Positions 1 through 8,950 of a stretch of DNA of 55,972 nucleotides are shown piece after piece (position 1 is the first letter of the stretch; each line of letters opens with the position of its first letter). This stretch comes from UM-FILTER-42-9 sp038063775 (GTDB lineage Bacteria; Patescibacteriota; Minisyncoccia; Moranbacterales; UBA2206). Both the position numbers and the translations under genes were made by a program. The notes beneath the pieces were generated by a model that was given only the letters and a program-made list of their open reading frames with translations, did not search any database and had not been told where the DNA came from. The DNA lies in the NCBI GenBank assembly GCA_038063775.1, contig JBBTUK010000020.1:1-55972 (forward strand), read 5' to 3'.

Positions 1-896
1 TATTTCCGCATTGAGATCCAGCTGCTACCTACCCCAATGAATATTCCGCCGAAAAATTGCAGGGCAAAAAGCTTCCAAAAACTGCTTAAATAGAAATAGG
101 TCACGTTGGTCGCCGGTGCGACCGCCGAGACATAGGGAGAAACAGATCGGACAGTCAAAAATAACAGAAGCATGGAAATAAGGGAAGCGATAGTGCCGTA
201 AAGGATGCCCTCGAATACATATGGCAGCCGTATAAAAGCATTGGACGCGCCTACCAGACGCATTACTTCAATCTCGAAGCGCCGGCTGTATATCGAAAGA
301 CGGACGGCGTTATATATTATTAAAACTGAAATTACGATGAGCAAGATTTCAAGGATTAGCCCGATCTTTTTGACGGAATTGATCAGCGTATTCAGCTTAT
401 TTATAATTTCTTTATTTTTTCCGTAGTTAATCCGGCTCATTTCATCTTTGAAGCTGGTCTGGTTGACCGAATCATAAATTTTTTGGTAGAGATTTGGATC
501 TTTTGCCCGGATGACAAGAGATGAAAGCAGCGGATTGTCGCCTATCTCCTTGAGAGAATCGAGGATTACTTGTTCGCCGGCGTTGTTACGCTTGAAGTCA
601 TCCAGCGCTTTTTCCTTTGAAATATATTCCACCGACTGGATGTCCGTATCCTCCTCCAGGTCCTTTTTTATCTGACTGATGGCATTTTCCTCGACGTCAG
701 GTTTGAAATAAATGCTGATACTGGCTTTTTGCTGGATATTTCGCAAAATGGAATTGGAAGCAAATGTTATCAGGATCAATATGCCGATTACGTATAGGGA
801 AAGCATAAGAATGCCGGAAGTGCCAATGCTCAGCCAGCTGTTCCGGATGAAACTTTTCAGAGCCGCTTTGAATGTCCGCGTGATTGTTAAAAACAT
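1..896 (-). CDS. ftsX: Cell division protein FtsX (3' end just off the window)
   Basis: Membrane partner of the FtsE ATPase; in other bacteria FtsEX controls peptidoglycan hydrolases at the division site. About 298 residues are visible. A hydrophobic segment lies near residues 22-46, followed by an extracytoplasmic loop of about 120 residues and then three more membrane segments, which is the FtsX layout. The motif RRFEIEVMRLVGAS before the second membrane segment is typical of the family. Translation remains open at the left edge, so only the last few residues are missing. The ATG lies 11 bases after the ftsE stop, so the pair is one operon. This gene was read directly from the minus strand. 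Confidence 0.9.
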   Translation of the reverse strand, partial: MFLTITRTFKAALKSFIRNSWLSIGTSGILMLSLYVIGILILITFASNSILRNIQQKASISIYFKPDVEENAISQIKKDLEEDTDIQSVEYISKEKALDDFKRNNAGEQVILDSLKEIGDNPLLSSLVIRAKDPNLYQKIYDSVNQTSFKDEMSRINYGKNKEIINKLNTLINSVKKIGLILEILLIVISVLIIYNAVRLSIYSRRFEIEVMRLVGASNAFIRLPYVFEGILYGTIASLISMLLLFLTVRSVSPYVSAVAPATNVTYFYLSSFWKLFALQFFGGIFIGVGSSWISMRK

Positions 897-907
897 AAAT
901 TTTTATG

Positions 908-1591
908 TTAAGCCAATTTATATTTACCTTTTTCAGAATCATCGATGATTTTACCGTCTTCCATGACAACCACTCTTTTCCCCGCCTTATCAATGACGTA
1001 TTTGTCGTGACTGGCCAGGACAACGGTTGTTCCGAGCTCGTTAATTTTGAGCAGTAATTTCACGATTTCCCAGGAGGAAACCGGGTCGAGATTGCCAGTC
1101 GGTTCGTCGGCGACAATCACTTTCGGCCGGTGGATAAGAGCCCGAGCCAAAGATACTCTCTGCTGTTCTCCGACGCTTAACTGGTAGGGATATTTGTCAA
1201 TCTTGCTTCCCAACCCGACGATTTCCAGAATTTGCGGAACGTTTTCATCTATTTCAACCTGGGGTACGCCGGACACTTCCAGCGCGAAAGCCACGTTTTC
1301 AAACGCTGTTTTCCGATGCAGCAATTTAAAGTCCTGAAAAATAGTGCCGATGCTTCTTCTGAAAAACGGCAGCTTGCGACGCGTTATGCTTGAAGTCGGA
1401 ATATCCTCAAAATAAACTGTTCCGCTGGTCGGCATTTCTTCAGCGTAAATAAGTTTGAGTAAAGTTGACTTTCCGGCTCCGCTGGCTCCGACAATGGAAA
1501 CGAATTCACCATCTCTGATATCTAGATTGACATCTTGCAGGGCGGAAAAATCGCCTTTGTATATTTTTGAAACTTGATCAAAACGAATCAT
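908..1591 (-). CDS. ftsE: Cell division ATP-binding protein FtsE
   Basis: ABC-type ATPase that drives FtsX. It has 227 residues, the usual length. Visible motifs are Walker A GASGAGKST (about 36-44), ABC signature LSVGEQQR, Walker B VIVADEPTGNLD and the H-loop LASHD. The N-terminus MIRFDQVSKIY matches the family. The ABC signature has V where LSGGEQQR has G. It directly precedes ftsX. The 101 bases between it and prfB show no clear terminator. Confidence 0.96.
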   Translation of the reverse strand: MIRFDQVSKIYKGDFSALQDVNLDIRDGEFVSIVGASGAGKSTLLKLIYAEEMPTSGTVYFEDIPTSSITRRKLPFFRRSIGTIFQDFKLLHRKTAFENVAFALEVSGVPQVEIDENVPQILEIVGLGSKIDKYPYQLSVGEQQRVSLARALIHRPKVIVADEPTGNLDPVSSWEIVKLLLKINELGTTVVLASHDKYVIDKAGKRVVVMEDGKIIDDSEKGKYKLA

Positions 1592-1692
1592 AAATTTGTT
1601 TTTGTGTTTTGGAGATTACTGAAAAATTTCCTATGATTGGCGGCAAAAATTGCTATTCTTCAGCAGCTTAATTTCTCTTGGGTTATTATACC

Positions 1693-2794
1693 TTATTTTT
1701 TCAAGTTTTTCAAATATGCTTCAATGAAGTTTTCGATATTGCCGTTTAAAACGTTTTCCACATCAGTTGTTTCGAATTTTGTCCGGTGGTCTTTTACCAG
1801 TTTATAGGGATGAATAACGTAGGAGCGGATCTGGCTTCCCCATTCAGCCGAAACATGCTCGCCCTTTAATTCAAGTCTTTTTCTTTCTTTTTCTTCCAGA
1901 TATTTTTTGTGCAGTTTGGCTTTTAAAATTTTCATAGCCTGCTCCTTGTTTTGCAGCTGACTTCTTTCATTTTGAGAAGCGGCCATTAACCCGGTTGGAA
2001 TATGCATTATTCGCACGGCGCTGTCAGTCGTATTAACCCCCTGCCCGCCCGGGCCGGAAGAGCGGAAAACATCAACGCGCAAATCTTTAGAATCAATCGC
2101 AACTTCCGCTAGTTCTGCGATCACCGGCAGAACTTCCACCAGCGCAAAAGATGTCTGGCGCAGGCTATTGGCATTAAAAGGCGAAAGACGAACCAAGCGA
2201 TGCACCCCTGCCTCACCCTTGAGATTGCCGTAGGCATAGGCGCCGGAAATTTCAAGCGTGGTGCTTTTGATGCCGGCTTCCTGCCCGCGAGTCTCCTCAT
2301 CTATCTTGGTTTTAAAATTATTTTGCTCCGCGAAGCGTAAATACATCCGCAGAAGCATTTCAGCCCAATCCTGGGCGTCCACGCCGCCCGCTCCACTGCG
2401 AATAGAGATGATGGCATCGCTGCGGTCATATTCGCCCGAAAAAAGCAACTGGAACTCCAGCTCGGCTAGCGCTTTTTCCAGTTCGCCGGTTCTTTCCTCA
2501 ATTTCTTTTTTCTCCTTTTCATTGCCACCGTCCGCGGGGGAAATAATTTGCACCAACTCAATGAGCTCATTGATTTCATTTTCCAGCGCGCTAATTTTGG
2601 CCACTTCCTTCTGAAGCTCCTCGAGTTCCCGCATGAGCAGAGAGGCCCGCTGATTGTCGTTCCAAAATCCGGGAGTGTTTGAAACTTTTTCTAATTCCTC
2701 GACCTTTTTTTTCTTTCCGGGCAGGTCAAAGATAGTCCCGCAAGGGCGGGAGTTTGTTTTTTAAATCATTCAATTTTTCCTGAAGTTCTTTCAT
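1693..2794 (-). CDS. prfB: Peptide chain release factor 2 with programmed +1 frameshift
   Basis: Releases the peptide at UGA and UAA codons. The reading frame is in two parts. The first, from ATG at 2794, codes 22 residues ending in RDYL and stops at UGA (2728-2726). Skipping one base gives D-L-P-G-K and continues to the stop at 1693, for 366 residues in all, the normal RF2 length. The SPF tripeptide that reads the stop codon (VRLSPFNAN) and the GGQ catalytic motif (SSGPGGQGVNTTDSA) are both present. Without the frameshift the downstream frame would start at an internal Met (2634) and lack about 53 residues. The presence of RF2 shows that UGA is a stop in this genome, unlike in Gracilibacteria or Absconditabacteria. 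Confidence 0.96.
2725..2751 (-). promoter_or_regulatory. RF2 autoregulatory frameshift site with upstream hairpin
   Basis: On the coding strand the order is a hairpin TCCCGC-CCTT-GCGGGA (2751-2736), then CTAT, then the slippery CTT UGA C (2731-2725). CUU UGA C is the classic prfB shift site: when RF2 is scarce the ribosome slips +1 at CUU. The usual AGGGGG Shine-Dalgarno-like stimulator is replaced by CGGGA, which is also the 3' arm of the hairpin. Whether the hairpin affects slippage is inference. Confidence 0.85.
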
Positions 2795-2802
2795 AATTTT
2801 TA

Positions 2803-2902
2803 NNNNNNNNNNNNNNNNNNNNNNNNNNNNNNNNNNNNNNNNNNNNNNNNNNNNNNNNNNNNNNNNNNNNNNNNNNNNNNNNNNNNNNNNNNNNNNNNNN
2901 NN
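2803..2902. other. Scaffold gap (100 N)
   Basis: A run of exactly 100 N, the conventional gap of unknown size. It begins 8 bases upstream of the prfB start codon and removes the 3' end of the ZIP transporter gene, so any prfB promoter is hidden. Confidence 0.99.
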
Positions 2903-3540
2903 GCGGTGGCGATATAAATGAATCCGCCAGCGGCGAACGGGACTAAAAATTGAGTCAGCTTATCCGCGTTTGAGTTGGCAAATAAAACTAGGAGGGCTCC
3001 AATAACCGCGGTCAAGGCCGTGGCAAAATTGAAAAGAAGCGCCTTCATTTTGGAAAACCCGCCGTAAATCAGCGAACCAAAATCTCCGATTTCCTGGGGA
3101 ATTTCGTGAAAAATGACTGCAATGGTCGTGGCGATTCCAACCGGAATGCTTACGAGATAACTCGCGGCAATTATCAATCCGTCGATAAAATTATGGAGAG
3201 TGTCGCCGGCCAGAATCACATACGAAAACTGGCGGGGATGCTCCTCGCAATGCGCTTCGTGGCAGTGTTGCCAATGCAAAAATTTTTCCATTATGAAAAA
3301 AATGACAATACCGAGGAGAATATAAACGGAAACCATAAAGGGCTCCTTTGCGTTTTCATAGGCTCCAGGAATGAGGTGGATGAACGCGTCTCCCAAAAGC
3401 GTCCCGGCGGAAAGGCTCACTGAATAAATCAAAAATTTTTCCAATTTTTCACGGCGCACATATAGCGTAAAAACCCCTATCAATGAGATGAGGCTGATCG
3501 CCAAAACGCTTAAAATCGCATAAATCCAGACTTGTGCCAT
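2903..3540 (-). CDS. ZIP family metal transporter (3' end lost in gap)
   Basis: Divalent metal (zinc or iron) permease of the inner membrane. About 212 residues remain, with hydrophobic segments at roughly 5-27, 37-55, 70-85, 107-130 and 135-160 and more after these. The family signatures in membrane helices IV and V are clear: HNFIDGLIIAASY and HEIPQEIGDFGSL, whose His/Asp/Glu residues bind the metal. A His/Cys-rich loop (HWQHCHEAHCEEH) before helix IV may bind metal in the cytoplasm. The start codon overlaps the stop of the upstream epimerase gene (TAATG), which suggests translational coupling. Confidence 0.93.
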
Positions 3541-4499
3541 TATTTTTTATTTACTTTATAATATTCTTTATACCAATCAACAAAATTCCTTATACCAACT
3601 TCTATCCGAGTGGTCGGTTTCCAGCCAAGTTTTCGAAGCTTGCGGATGTCGGCGACCGTTGAGGGAACATCCCCAGGCTGTATTGGCATTAATTTCTTTT
3701 TGGCTTTTTTCCCGATGTTTTTTTCAATCACCTCGATAAATCTGGTTAATTTTTCTTCCTTGTCTCCCCTGATGTTCATCACGCCGTAACCTTTGCACTT
3801 ATCAAGCACTTTTATCGTCCCCGAAACAATATCATCAACATAGGTAAAATTTCTGGTCATTTTTCCGTAATTATAAACTTCGATTGGCTTTTCCCGCATT
3901 ATACTGTCGGTAAATTTGAAAAGTGCCATATCTGGCCGGCCCCAGGGACCATAAACGGTAAAAAAGCGCAGCGCAGTGATATTCAGGCCGTAAATATGGT
4001 TATAAACATGAGCGATCAGTTCGTCAGCCTTCTTTGTTGCCGCATAAGGAGAAATGGGGGTATCTACGCTGTCGGTTTCGGAAAAAGGCAATTTTTTATT
4101 GTTTCCGTAAACAGAAGAAGAAGACGCGAAAACAAAATTTTTGATCTTATGCTTAACAGCCAGCTCTAAAAGATTGATACTTCCGATAATATTGACATCC
4201 GCGTATAACAACGGATTGCGGAGCGAATTTCTAACCCCCGCCATGGCGGCCAGATGGACGACTTTATCGAGTTTTTCTTTTTTAAATATTTTTTCCAGTA
4301 GAGTGAAATTGCGGATATCGCCTTTGTATAGTTTGAATTTATAGCCTTTTAGAATATTTTTTACGCGGTCATATTTCAGCTTCGGGTCGTAGTAATTATT
4401 AAAGTTATCAATAATTACGATTTTGTCTTTTCTGTCCATCAATTTTTTGGCGAGATGGCTGCCGATAAATCCCGCTCCGCCAGTGACTAAAATCTTCAT
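3540..4499 (-). CDS. NAD-dependent sugar epimerase, UDP-glucuronate 4-epimerase-like
   Basis: Extended short-chain dehydrogenase of 319 residues. The N-terminal GGAGFIGSHLA binds NAD. The catalytic Ser and YxxxK are seen as ASSSSVYGNNKKLPFSE and YAATKKADE. The segments NNYYDPKLK, LRFFTVYGPWGRPDMALFKFT and RNFTYVDDIV are characteristic of UDP-glucuronate/UDP-galacturonate epimerases rather than plain GalE. It would provide UDP-galacturonate or a related sugar for surface glycans, in keeping with the neighbouring glycosyltransferases. Its exact substrate cannot be read from sequence alone. Confidence 0.88.
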   Translation of the reverse strand: MKILVTGGAGFIGSHLAKKLMDRKDKIVIIDNFNNYYDPKLKYDRVKNILKGYKFKLYKGDIRNFTLLEKIFKKEKLDKVVHLAAMAGVRNSLRNPLLYADVNIIGSINLLELAVKHKIKNFVFASSSSVYGNNKKLPFSETDSVDTPISPYAATKKADELIAHVYNHIYGLNITALRFFTVYGPWGRPDMALFKFTDSIMREKPIEVYNYGKMTRNFTYVDDIVSGTIKVLDKCKGYGVMNIRGDKEEKLTRFIEVIEKNIGKKAKKKLMPIQPGDVPSTVADIRKLRKLGWKPTTRIEVGIRNFVDWYKEYYKVNKK

Positions 4500-4510
4500 A
4501 AAAAGTTTGG

Positions 4511-4544
4511 GTTATAAAGTTTATAAAGTAACAAGTTCATAAAG
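4511..4544. repeat. Degenerate 9-base tandem repeat (TTATAAAG units)
   Basis: Units GTTATAAAG, TTTATAAAG and TTCATAAAG follow one another, the last after a 7-base interruption. Related AAGTTC/CGTAAAG sequence runs on to 4585 and codes the run of five serines that ends the neighbouring glycosyltransferase. The 3' end of that gene therefore appears to be built from repeat sequence. Confidence 0.6.
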
Positions 4545-4562
4545 CAACTGGCTTTAAAAACT

Positions 4563-5762
4563 TTACGAACTTGATGAACTTTTTAACTCCGATCTTAAAT
4601 AATTATAATATTCTTCGTTGCCGCTGTTCTTATTGGTATATTTTTTCAGACATTTTTGGCGCGCCTTTTCTCCCATCGTCTTGCGTAAGCCTTCATCTTC
4701 GATGAGCTTTCCGATTTTTTCAATCCACTCCAAAGTTGAGCTTGCCAAAAAACCATCAACGCCGTCAATAATCGCTTCATTGAATGTTTGATTTCGGACG
4801 GCCACCGTCGGAACTCCCAAAATTCCGGCTTCAAAAAATTTGAGCTCCGACTTGGATTCGCAGAAAGGGTTGCCGATTTCCAATGGCGCAATGCCAATGT
4901 CCACTTCCGAAATATTTTTAAAATGGTTTTTCCGCGAAACGAAAGGCAGCTGCACAATTCTGTCTCTAAATCGGTTTAACGCACTCTCCATATTCAACGG
5001 ACCCGCAAGAAAAAGTTTTACCGCTGGATATTTTTCCATAACGGAAATAAGAGCGTCTGTGATAGTAGCGAAATCCTTATTGTGACCGAATGAACCGCTG
5101 AAATAACCGATTTTTATGTCTGAAAATTGCGTCTCGTGCCGCGCAACTCGTATTTTTTCCGTAATTCTTAAATCATCACCCGAGAGTTTATTTGGAACGA
5201 TAAAGACTTTTTTCCCATGGTTTCTCAATATGTCAGCTAAAAAAGATGTTGAAGCGGTACAGGTTTTGACATACGAATTGGTCAAAATTTCCTTTCCCAA
5301 GCCAGTTTCGTAGGATTTTTTTTCCAGCACATTGGTATTTCTAAAATAATCAATTTTTTCCTGATATTTCGGATCGAAAAGAAGATCATCCGCGTCAAAT
5401 ATAATTTCTTTTTTTTGCGCTCTTATTTTTTCAACTAATTTTTCCATTTTCGGCGTAAAAATAGTTTTATGAAAAATAAAAACCTTAAACTTATCCACGT
5501 AGCGCAAAAGAAATGGGTCGTCCGACATTGCGGCAGAAGCACTGAGACCGTGCAGGTTTAATTCCTCAGTAACATTAAAGGCCCGGTAGCGGGCGCTATC
5601 CCCCACCCCGCCGGTTATAAAAAGAATGTCGCCGGTTTTTTTTTCAACCAGCGATTTCAAAAAAACACCAAGATATCCGGCAACTTTTTGGCCGCCCCGA
5701 AAAACGCCTTCCTTCCTGATTGAATTGGTGACCTTTCCGATTTTAACAAAAAAAGACTTCAT
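4563..5762 (-). CDS. Glycosyltransferase, GT-B fold (GT4-like)
   Basis: Protein of 399 residues. An N-terminal region with LFITGGVGDSARYRAFN and EIIFDADDLLFDP is followed by a C-terminal nucleotide-sugar-binding domain. The latter has IGYFSGSFGHNKDF, LFLAGPL, and KFFEAGILGVPTVA with the family Glu, which contacts the donor sugar. It probably adds a sugar to a surface polysaccharide; donor and acceptor are unknown. It is transcribed away from the plus-strand gene at 5826. Its Ser-rich tail is encoded by a short repeat array. Confidence 0.85.
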   Translation of the reverse strand: MKSFFVKIGKVTNSIRKEGVFRGGQKVAGYLGVFLKSLVEKKTGDILFITGGVGDSARYRAFNVTEELNLHGLSASAAMSDDPFLLRYVDKFKVFIFHKTIFTPKMEKLVEKIRAQKKEIIFDADDLLFDPKYQEKIDYFRNTNVLEKKSYETGLGKEILTNSYVKTCTASTSFLADILRNHGKKVFIVPNKLSGDDLRITEKIRVARHETQFSDIKIGYFSGSFGHNKDFATITDALISVMEKYPAVKLFLAGPLNMESALNRFRDRIVQLPFVSRKNHFKNISEVDIGIAPLEIGNPFCESKSELKFFEAGILGVPTVAVRNQTFNEAIIDGVDGFLASSTLEWIEKIGKLIEDEGLRKTMGEKARQKCLKKYTNKNSGNEEYYNYLRSELKSSSSS

Positions 5763-5790
5763 AATTTTATTTTACCGCATAAACAACTGC

Positions 5791-5819
5791 TTGGCAAAAG
5801 ACCTTTTTGACTTTATAAT
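5791..5819 (+). promoter_or_regulatory. Sigma-70-type promoter giving a leaderless mRNA
   Basis: The -35 box TTGGCA (5791-5796), a 17-base spacer and a perfect TATAAT (5814-5819) lie only 6 bases before the ATG at 5826. The start of transcription, about 7 bases after the -10 box, therefore falls on the start codon itself. No Shine-Dalgarno sequence is possible. This drives the only plus-strand gene cluster in the window. Confidence 0.8.
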
Positions 5820-5825
5820 AAAGCA

Positions 5826-7607
5826 ATGAAAGAATCCGCATTGCATTTAAAAAATCGCCAAATTTTTGAAATATTCGTCCTTTTTTGGTTGAGTTTTGGC
5901 TGGCTAGCACTCCTCGCAACACTGCTGGGTATTTTTTACAATGCCCTTTTTATCGCTTATTTTTTCTTAGGTGCCATAACCTTCTCGATAGTATTGGTCC
6001 TGAATAAGGAAAAGATCGAGCTGAACCGATTCTCTTTTCTGGTTATCGCGTTTTCTCTCTTGGCGGTTTTCATTTTTTCCTATTATACGACCCCGACCGT
6101 TTTTTCAGGTCGGGATCAAGGCTCTTTTAGTGAAGCTGCGATCCGGCTATCGCAAAATCACCAATTGAAATTTTCAACGGATGCCTCCAGGGAGTTTTTC
6201 AAAATTTACGGCCCGGGCAAGGCTTTGAACTTTCCCGGATTTGATTACACGAGAGACGGACAGTTGACAACGCAATTTCCGCTGGGATACATTTCCTGGC
6301 TGGCGGCTTTTTATGGAATTTTTGGACTAAACGGGCTGGTCATAGCCAACGGTGTTTCTTTTTTTATTTTCTTGCTTTCCTTTTACGCTGTTTCCCGGCA
6401 TTACATAAAATCCCGCGCCGCTTTTATTTCCCTCATTTTTATTGTCTCATCTTTTGTATTCTCATGGTTTTTTAAGTTTACAGTCAGCGAAAACCTGGCG
6501 CTGATGCTTCTCTGGTTCGGTATTTATGAATTTCTGCGGTTTCTGAAAAACGAAAACCGTTGCCATTTTTTTTATTTTTTTTCCGCTATGGGCCTCTTAG
6601 CTTTTTCCCGAATCGAAGCGCTGGCTTTTTTGGCTGTCACTTTCGCAATTCTTTTAGTCCGAAACAAAAAACAGAATGAATCGATCTTTGTGAAAATTGG
6701 CAAGCGCAACCTGGCTCTGATCGCCGCGGCCGTTGTTTTGTATGGGATAAATATAGTAGTAAGCATAGGCGCTTACACGGCGTTACTAAAAGGCGCCCTC
6801 AAACCGTTATTTTTTCTTGCATCGGGCGTCGATGGATCAAATTCCATCTTTATGCCACTTTTTGTTCTAAAAATATTTATGGTCTATGCCCTTTTGGGCT
6901 TTTTCGCGATCGGAATAATCGGGGTAATCTACTTTTTCAAGCGCCGCAATTTTTCCATTCTGATTCCCTTTTTCATTGTTTTGCCGACATTCATTTACAT
7001 GCTTCAGCCCGCGATTTCCATGGATCATCCCTGGATGCTTCGCAGATTTTTATTCGCTATCATACCCGCAAGCATTCTTTATACCGCAATATTTTTGGAA
7101 AATTTTTTGAAAAAAAATACCCTTTTTTATGTTATTTTCGCTACACTACTATTCACCAACCTGCTGGCACTTGCCCCCTATATAAAATTCTCGCCAAACA
7201 AGGATTTGCTAGCTCAGGTTGAGAAAATTAGCGAAAATTTTGCCGCGTCAGATCTGGTTCTTGTCGATCAAAAAGCCACTGGAGACAACTGGTCGATGAT
7301 GACCGGACCGATGAGTTTCCTTTATGGCAAGCAAGTCGTGTTTTTTTTTTACCCGCATGATTTTTTGAAAATAAAACGCGCAAAATTTAATGGTATTTTT
7401 TTAATAATTCCCGATGACAGTCTGGATCTATACAGGCAAAGTGGTTTGCTGGAAAAACTTACGCCGGAGAAAAATTATGAAATAAAAACCGTTCTCCTAG
7501 ATTCAATTCTTGCTGACAAGAGCAATTTGACGCCTTCAGAAATTTATTTGCCTGAAAAAAAGAAGATCAGCGTTTATGGTAAGATTTATTTAGCAGAAAA
7601 ACAATGA
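5826..7607 (+). CDS. Polytopic membrane glycosyltransferase, GT-C/GT39-like
   Basis: Protein of 593 residues with about 11-12 hydrophobic segments up to residue 450 and a soluble C-terminal part of about 140 residues. The first outer loop carries SGRDQGSFSEAAIRL. This matches the acidic motif of ArnT and PMT-like GT-C enzymes, where the Asp is catalytic, and a second short segment FPLGYISWLAAFYGIFG follows. Such enzymes move a sugar from a polyprenyl-phosphate carrier to an acceptor on the outer face of the membrane. The acceptor is unknown. Its stop overlaps the next start (ATGA). Confidence 0.78.
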   Translation: MKESALHLKNRQIFEIFVLFWLSFGWLALLATLLGIFYNALFIAYFFLGAITFSIVLVLNKEKIELNRFSFLVIAFSLLAVFIFSYYTTPTVFSGRDQGSFSEAAIRLSQNHQLKFSTDASREFFKIYGPGKALNFPGFDYTRDGQLTTQFPLGYISWLAAFYGIFGLNGLVIANGVSFFIFLLSFYAVSRHYIKSRAAFISLIFIVSSFVFSWFFKFTVSENLALMLLWFGIYEFLRFLKNENRCHFFYFFSAMGLLAFSRIEALAFLAVTFAILLVRNKKQNESIFVKIGKRNLALIAAAVVLYGINIVVSIGAYTALLKGALKPLFFLASGVDGSNSIFMPLFVLKIFMVYALLGFFAIGIIGVIYFFKRRNFSILIPFFIVLPTFIYMLQPAISMDHPWMLRRFLFAIIPASILYTAIFLENFLKKNTLFYVIFATLLFTNLLALAPYIKFSPNKDLLAQVEKISENFAASDLVLVDQKATGDNWSMMTGPMSFLYGKQVVFFFYPHDFLKIKRAKFNGIFLIIPDDSLDLYRQSGLLEKLTPEKNYEIKTVLLDSILADKSNLTPSEIYLPEKKKISVYGKIYLAEKQ

Positions 7608-8950
7608 AATTTGACTTTACCCACGAAGCGATTCTGGATAAAAAAGATCGCAAAACCTACCACCTTTTACAGACCATCGTTTATTTTGGCGCTTTCCTTG
7701 GGACTCTATATTTTTCCTATCTGATCCTTTTTCCCAGCCGGACATTTGAATTTGACTTCACCAACCCGAATTCCAGCGCCAATAGTATCATAAGCCCCCG
7801 GAACGAACTGGGAATTCCCCTCAGCAACGGCAAGATCGCGGAAAACAAAAATTTGTATTTTGATACAGCTCTGGTCGGAAACTTTTCCCAGGCCGTCATA
7901 AGTTTTACGCTCAGCAGAAATTCTGCCGCGGCCGAATCCGGCGCGGCAGAAGTCAGGCGCTCCTACCAAGCTTTTTTTTATCCGGAAGGCGAACCGGTCG
8001 GATTTAAGGATGGCACGCTAATAAAAAATAACGGTAATTATTATTTAATTTCCGTAGGCCAACTTCGAAAATTCGAAAATATAAACGCGGTAAGCGCGTT
8101 TGGTTTTCCGCCAGGTGCTTTCGTGGCGGCGGATACGGAAGAAATGAGCTACAATCCGCCGGGCCGGGAAATTAAAAGCACGGAAAATTACCCGGATGGA
8201 TCGCTATTCAAAATCAATGACGATTATCATATTTTAGCGGATCAAAAATTAAAAAAGTTTATTAGCGCTGCAGTTTTCTTAACGCAATATTCGTCCGGCC
8301 AGACAATCAATAAAAGCGCTGATTTTTTAGCTAAATACGAGTTAGCCGGTGATCCGGTCGGCTTCAGCGACGGTTCCCTTATTTCTTATGGCGACGGGGT
8401 TTATATCATAAGCGGCAAAAACTTTTTCCCTATTGACAACCCGGTAACCTTTGAAGCGCTGGGTTACGACTGGAACAGCGTCATTCCTGCCAGCGCGGAC
8501 GAGCTTTCCCTGTATCAGAGAGGGAAATTGACCAACATCAAAGGTGTTCATCCCGACGGAACTATTTTTTCTGTCGCGGAAGATAATCGCTATTATATAA
8601 TCCAAGACGGCCTGAAACATCTTTTGCCTTCCTCAAATATTGCTGTGTCATGGGGAAAAAATAATCCGATCATCGTTTCAAAAAAGGAGCTGGAAATTTC
8701 CAGCCGTTGCGCCATCAGGAAAAAGATTTTAGCCGCCCAGACCTATGTCTGCGAACTGCCGATTGAAAACCTGGCAAATTTTTTCGGAAAGGACTATGAA
8801 TTCAAACAAAATTTCAGCCAAGCGGGTGAGATTGATTCGCTTGAAGTAACCTTTAAAAATACGGTTTCGGTCGCCAATCTCAAGGCGACTTTACGTGATA
8901 TGATAAATCGAATAATCATCAGATATGTTCCCCAGGCTTCAATTCAATAA
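7604..8950 (+). CDS. Membrane-anchored protein with four VYLI-type repeats, function unknown
   Basis: Protein of 448 residues with one hydrophobic segment near residues 24-45 and a large part outside the membrane. Four related units of about 50 residues begin with a DG(T/S)L or DGT element: GFKDGTLIKNNGNYYLISVG, YPDGSLFKINDDYHILAD, GFSDGSLISYGDGVYIISG and HPDGTIFSVAEDNRYYIIQD. Each is followed by a short basic or aromatic patch and an F/Y-G stretch. Repeats of this kind are frequent in secreted proteins of Candidate Phyla bacteria, but I know no function for them. The gene overlaps its upstream neighbour by 4 bases and its downstream neighbour by 26. It contains a small palindromic insertion (7921-7951). 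Confidence 0.75.
   Translation: MKFDFTHEAILDKKDRKTYHLLQTIVYFGAFLGTLYFSYLILFPSRTFEFDFTNPNSSANSIISPRNELGIPLSNGKIAENKNLYFDTALVGNFSQAVISFTLSRNSAAAESGAAEVRRSYQAFFYPEGEPVGFKDGTLIKNNGNYYLISVGQLRKFENINAVSAFGFPPGAFVAADTEEMSYNPPGREIKSTENYPDGSLFKINDDYHILADQKLKKFISAAVFLTQYSSGQTINKSADFLAKYELAGDPVGFSDGSLISYGDGVYIISGKNFFPIDNPVTFEALGYDWNSVIPASADELSLYQRGKLTNIKGVHPDGTIFSVAEDNRYYIIQDGLKHLLPSSNIAVSWGKNNPIIVSKKELEISSRCAIRKKILAAQTYVCELPIENLANFFGKDYEFKQNFSQAGEIDSLEVTFKNTVSVANLKATLRDMINRIIIRYVPQASIQ
7921..7951. repeat. In-frame palindromic insertion inside the 448-residue protein gene
   Basis: TTCTGCCGCG and CGCGGCAGAA form a perfect 10-base inverted repeat around 11 bases. It is read in frame as N-SAAAESGAAE-V, low-complexity sequence unlike the surrounding beta-rich protein. 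It is much more GC-rich than its neighbourhood. Confidence 0.7.

Noticed and set aside
1693..2794. prfB as a gene broken by frameshift
   Set aside because: The break is at the conserved CTT-TGA-C programmed site, and the joined product has normal RF2 length.
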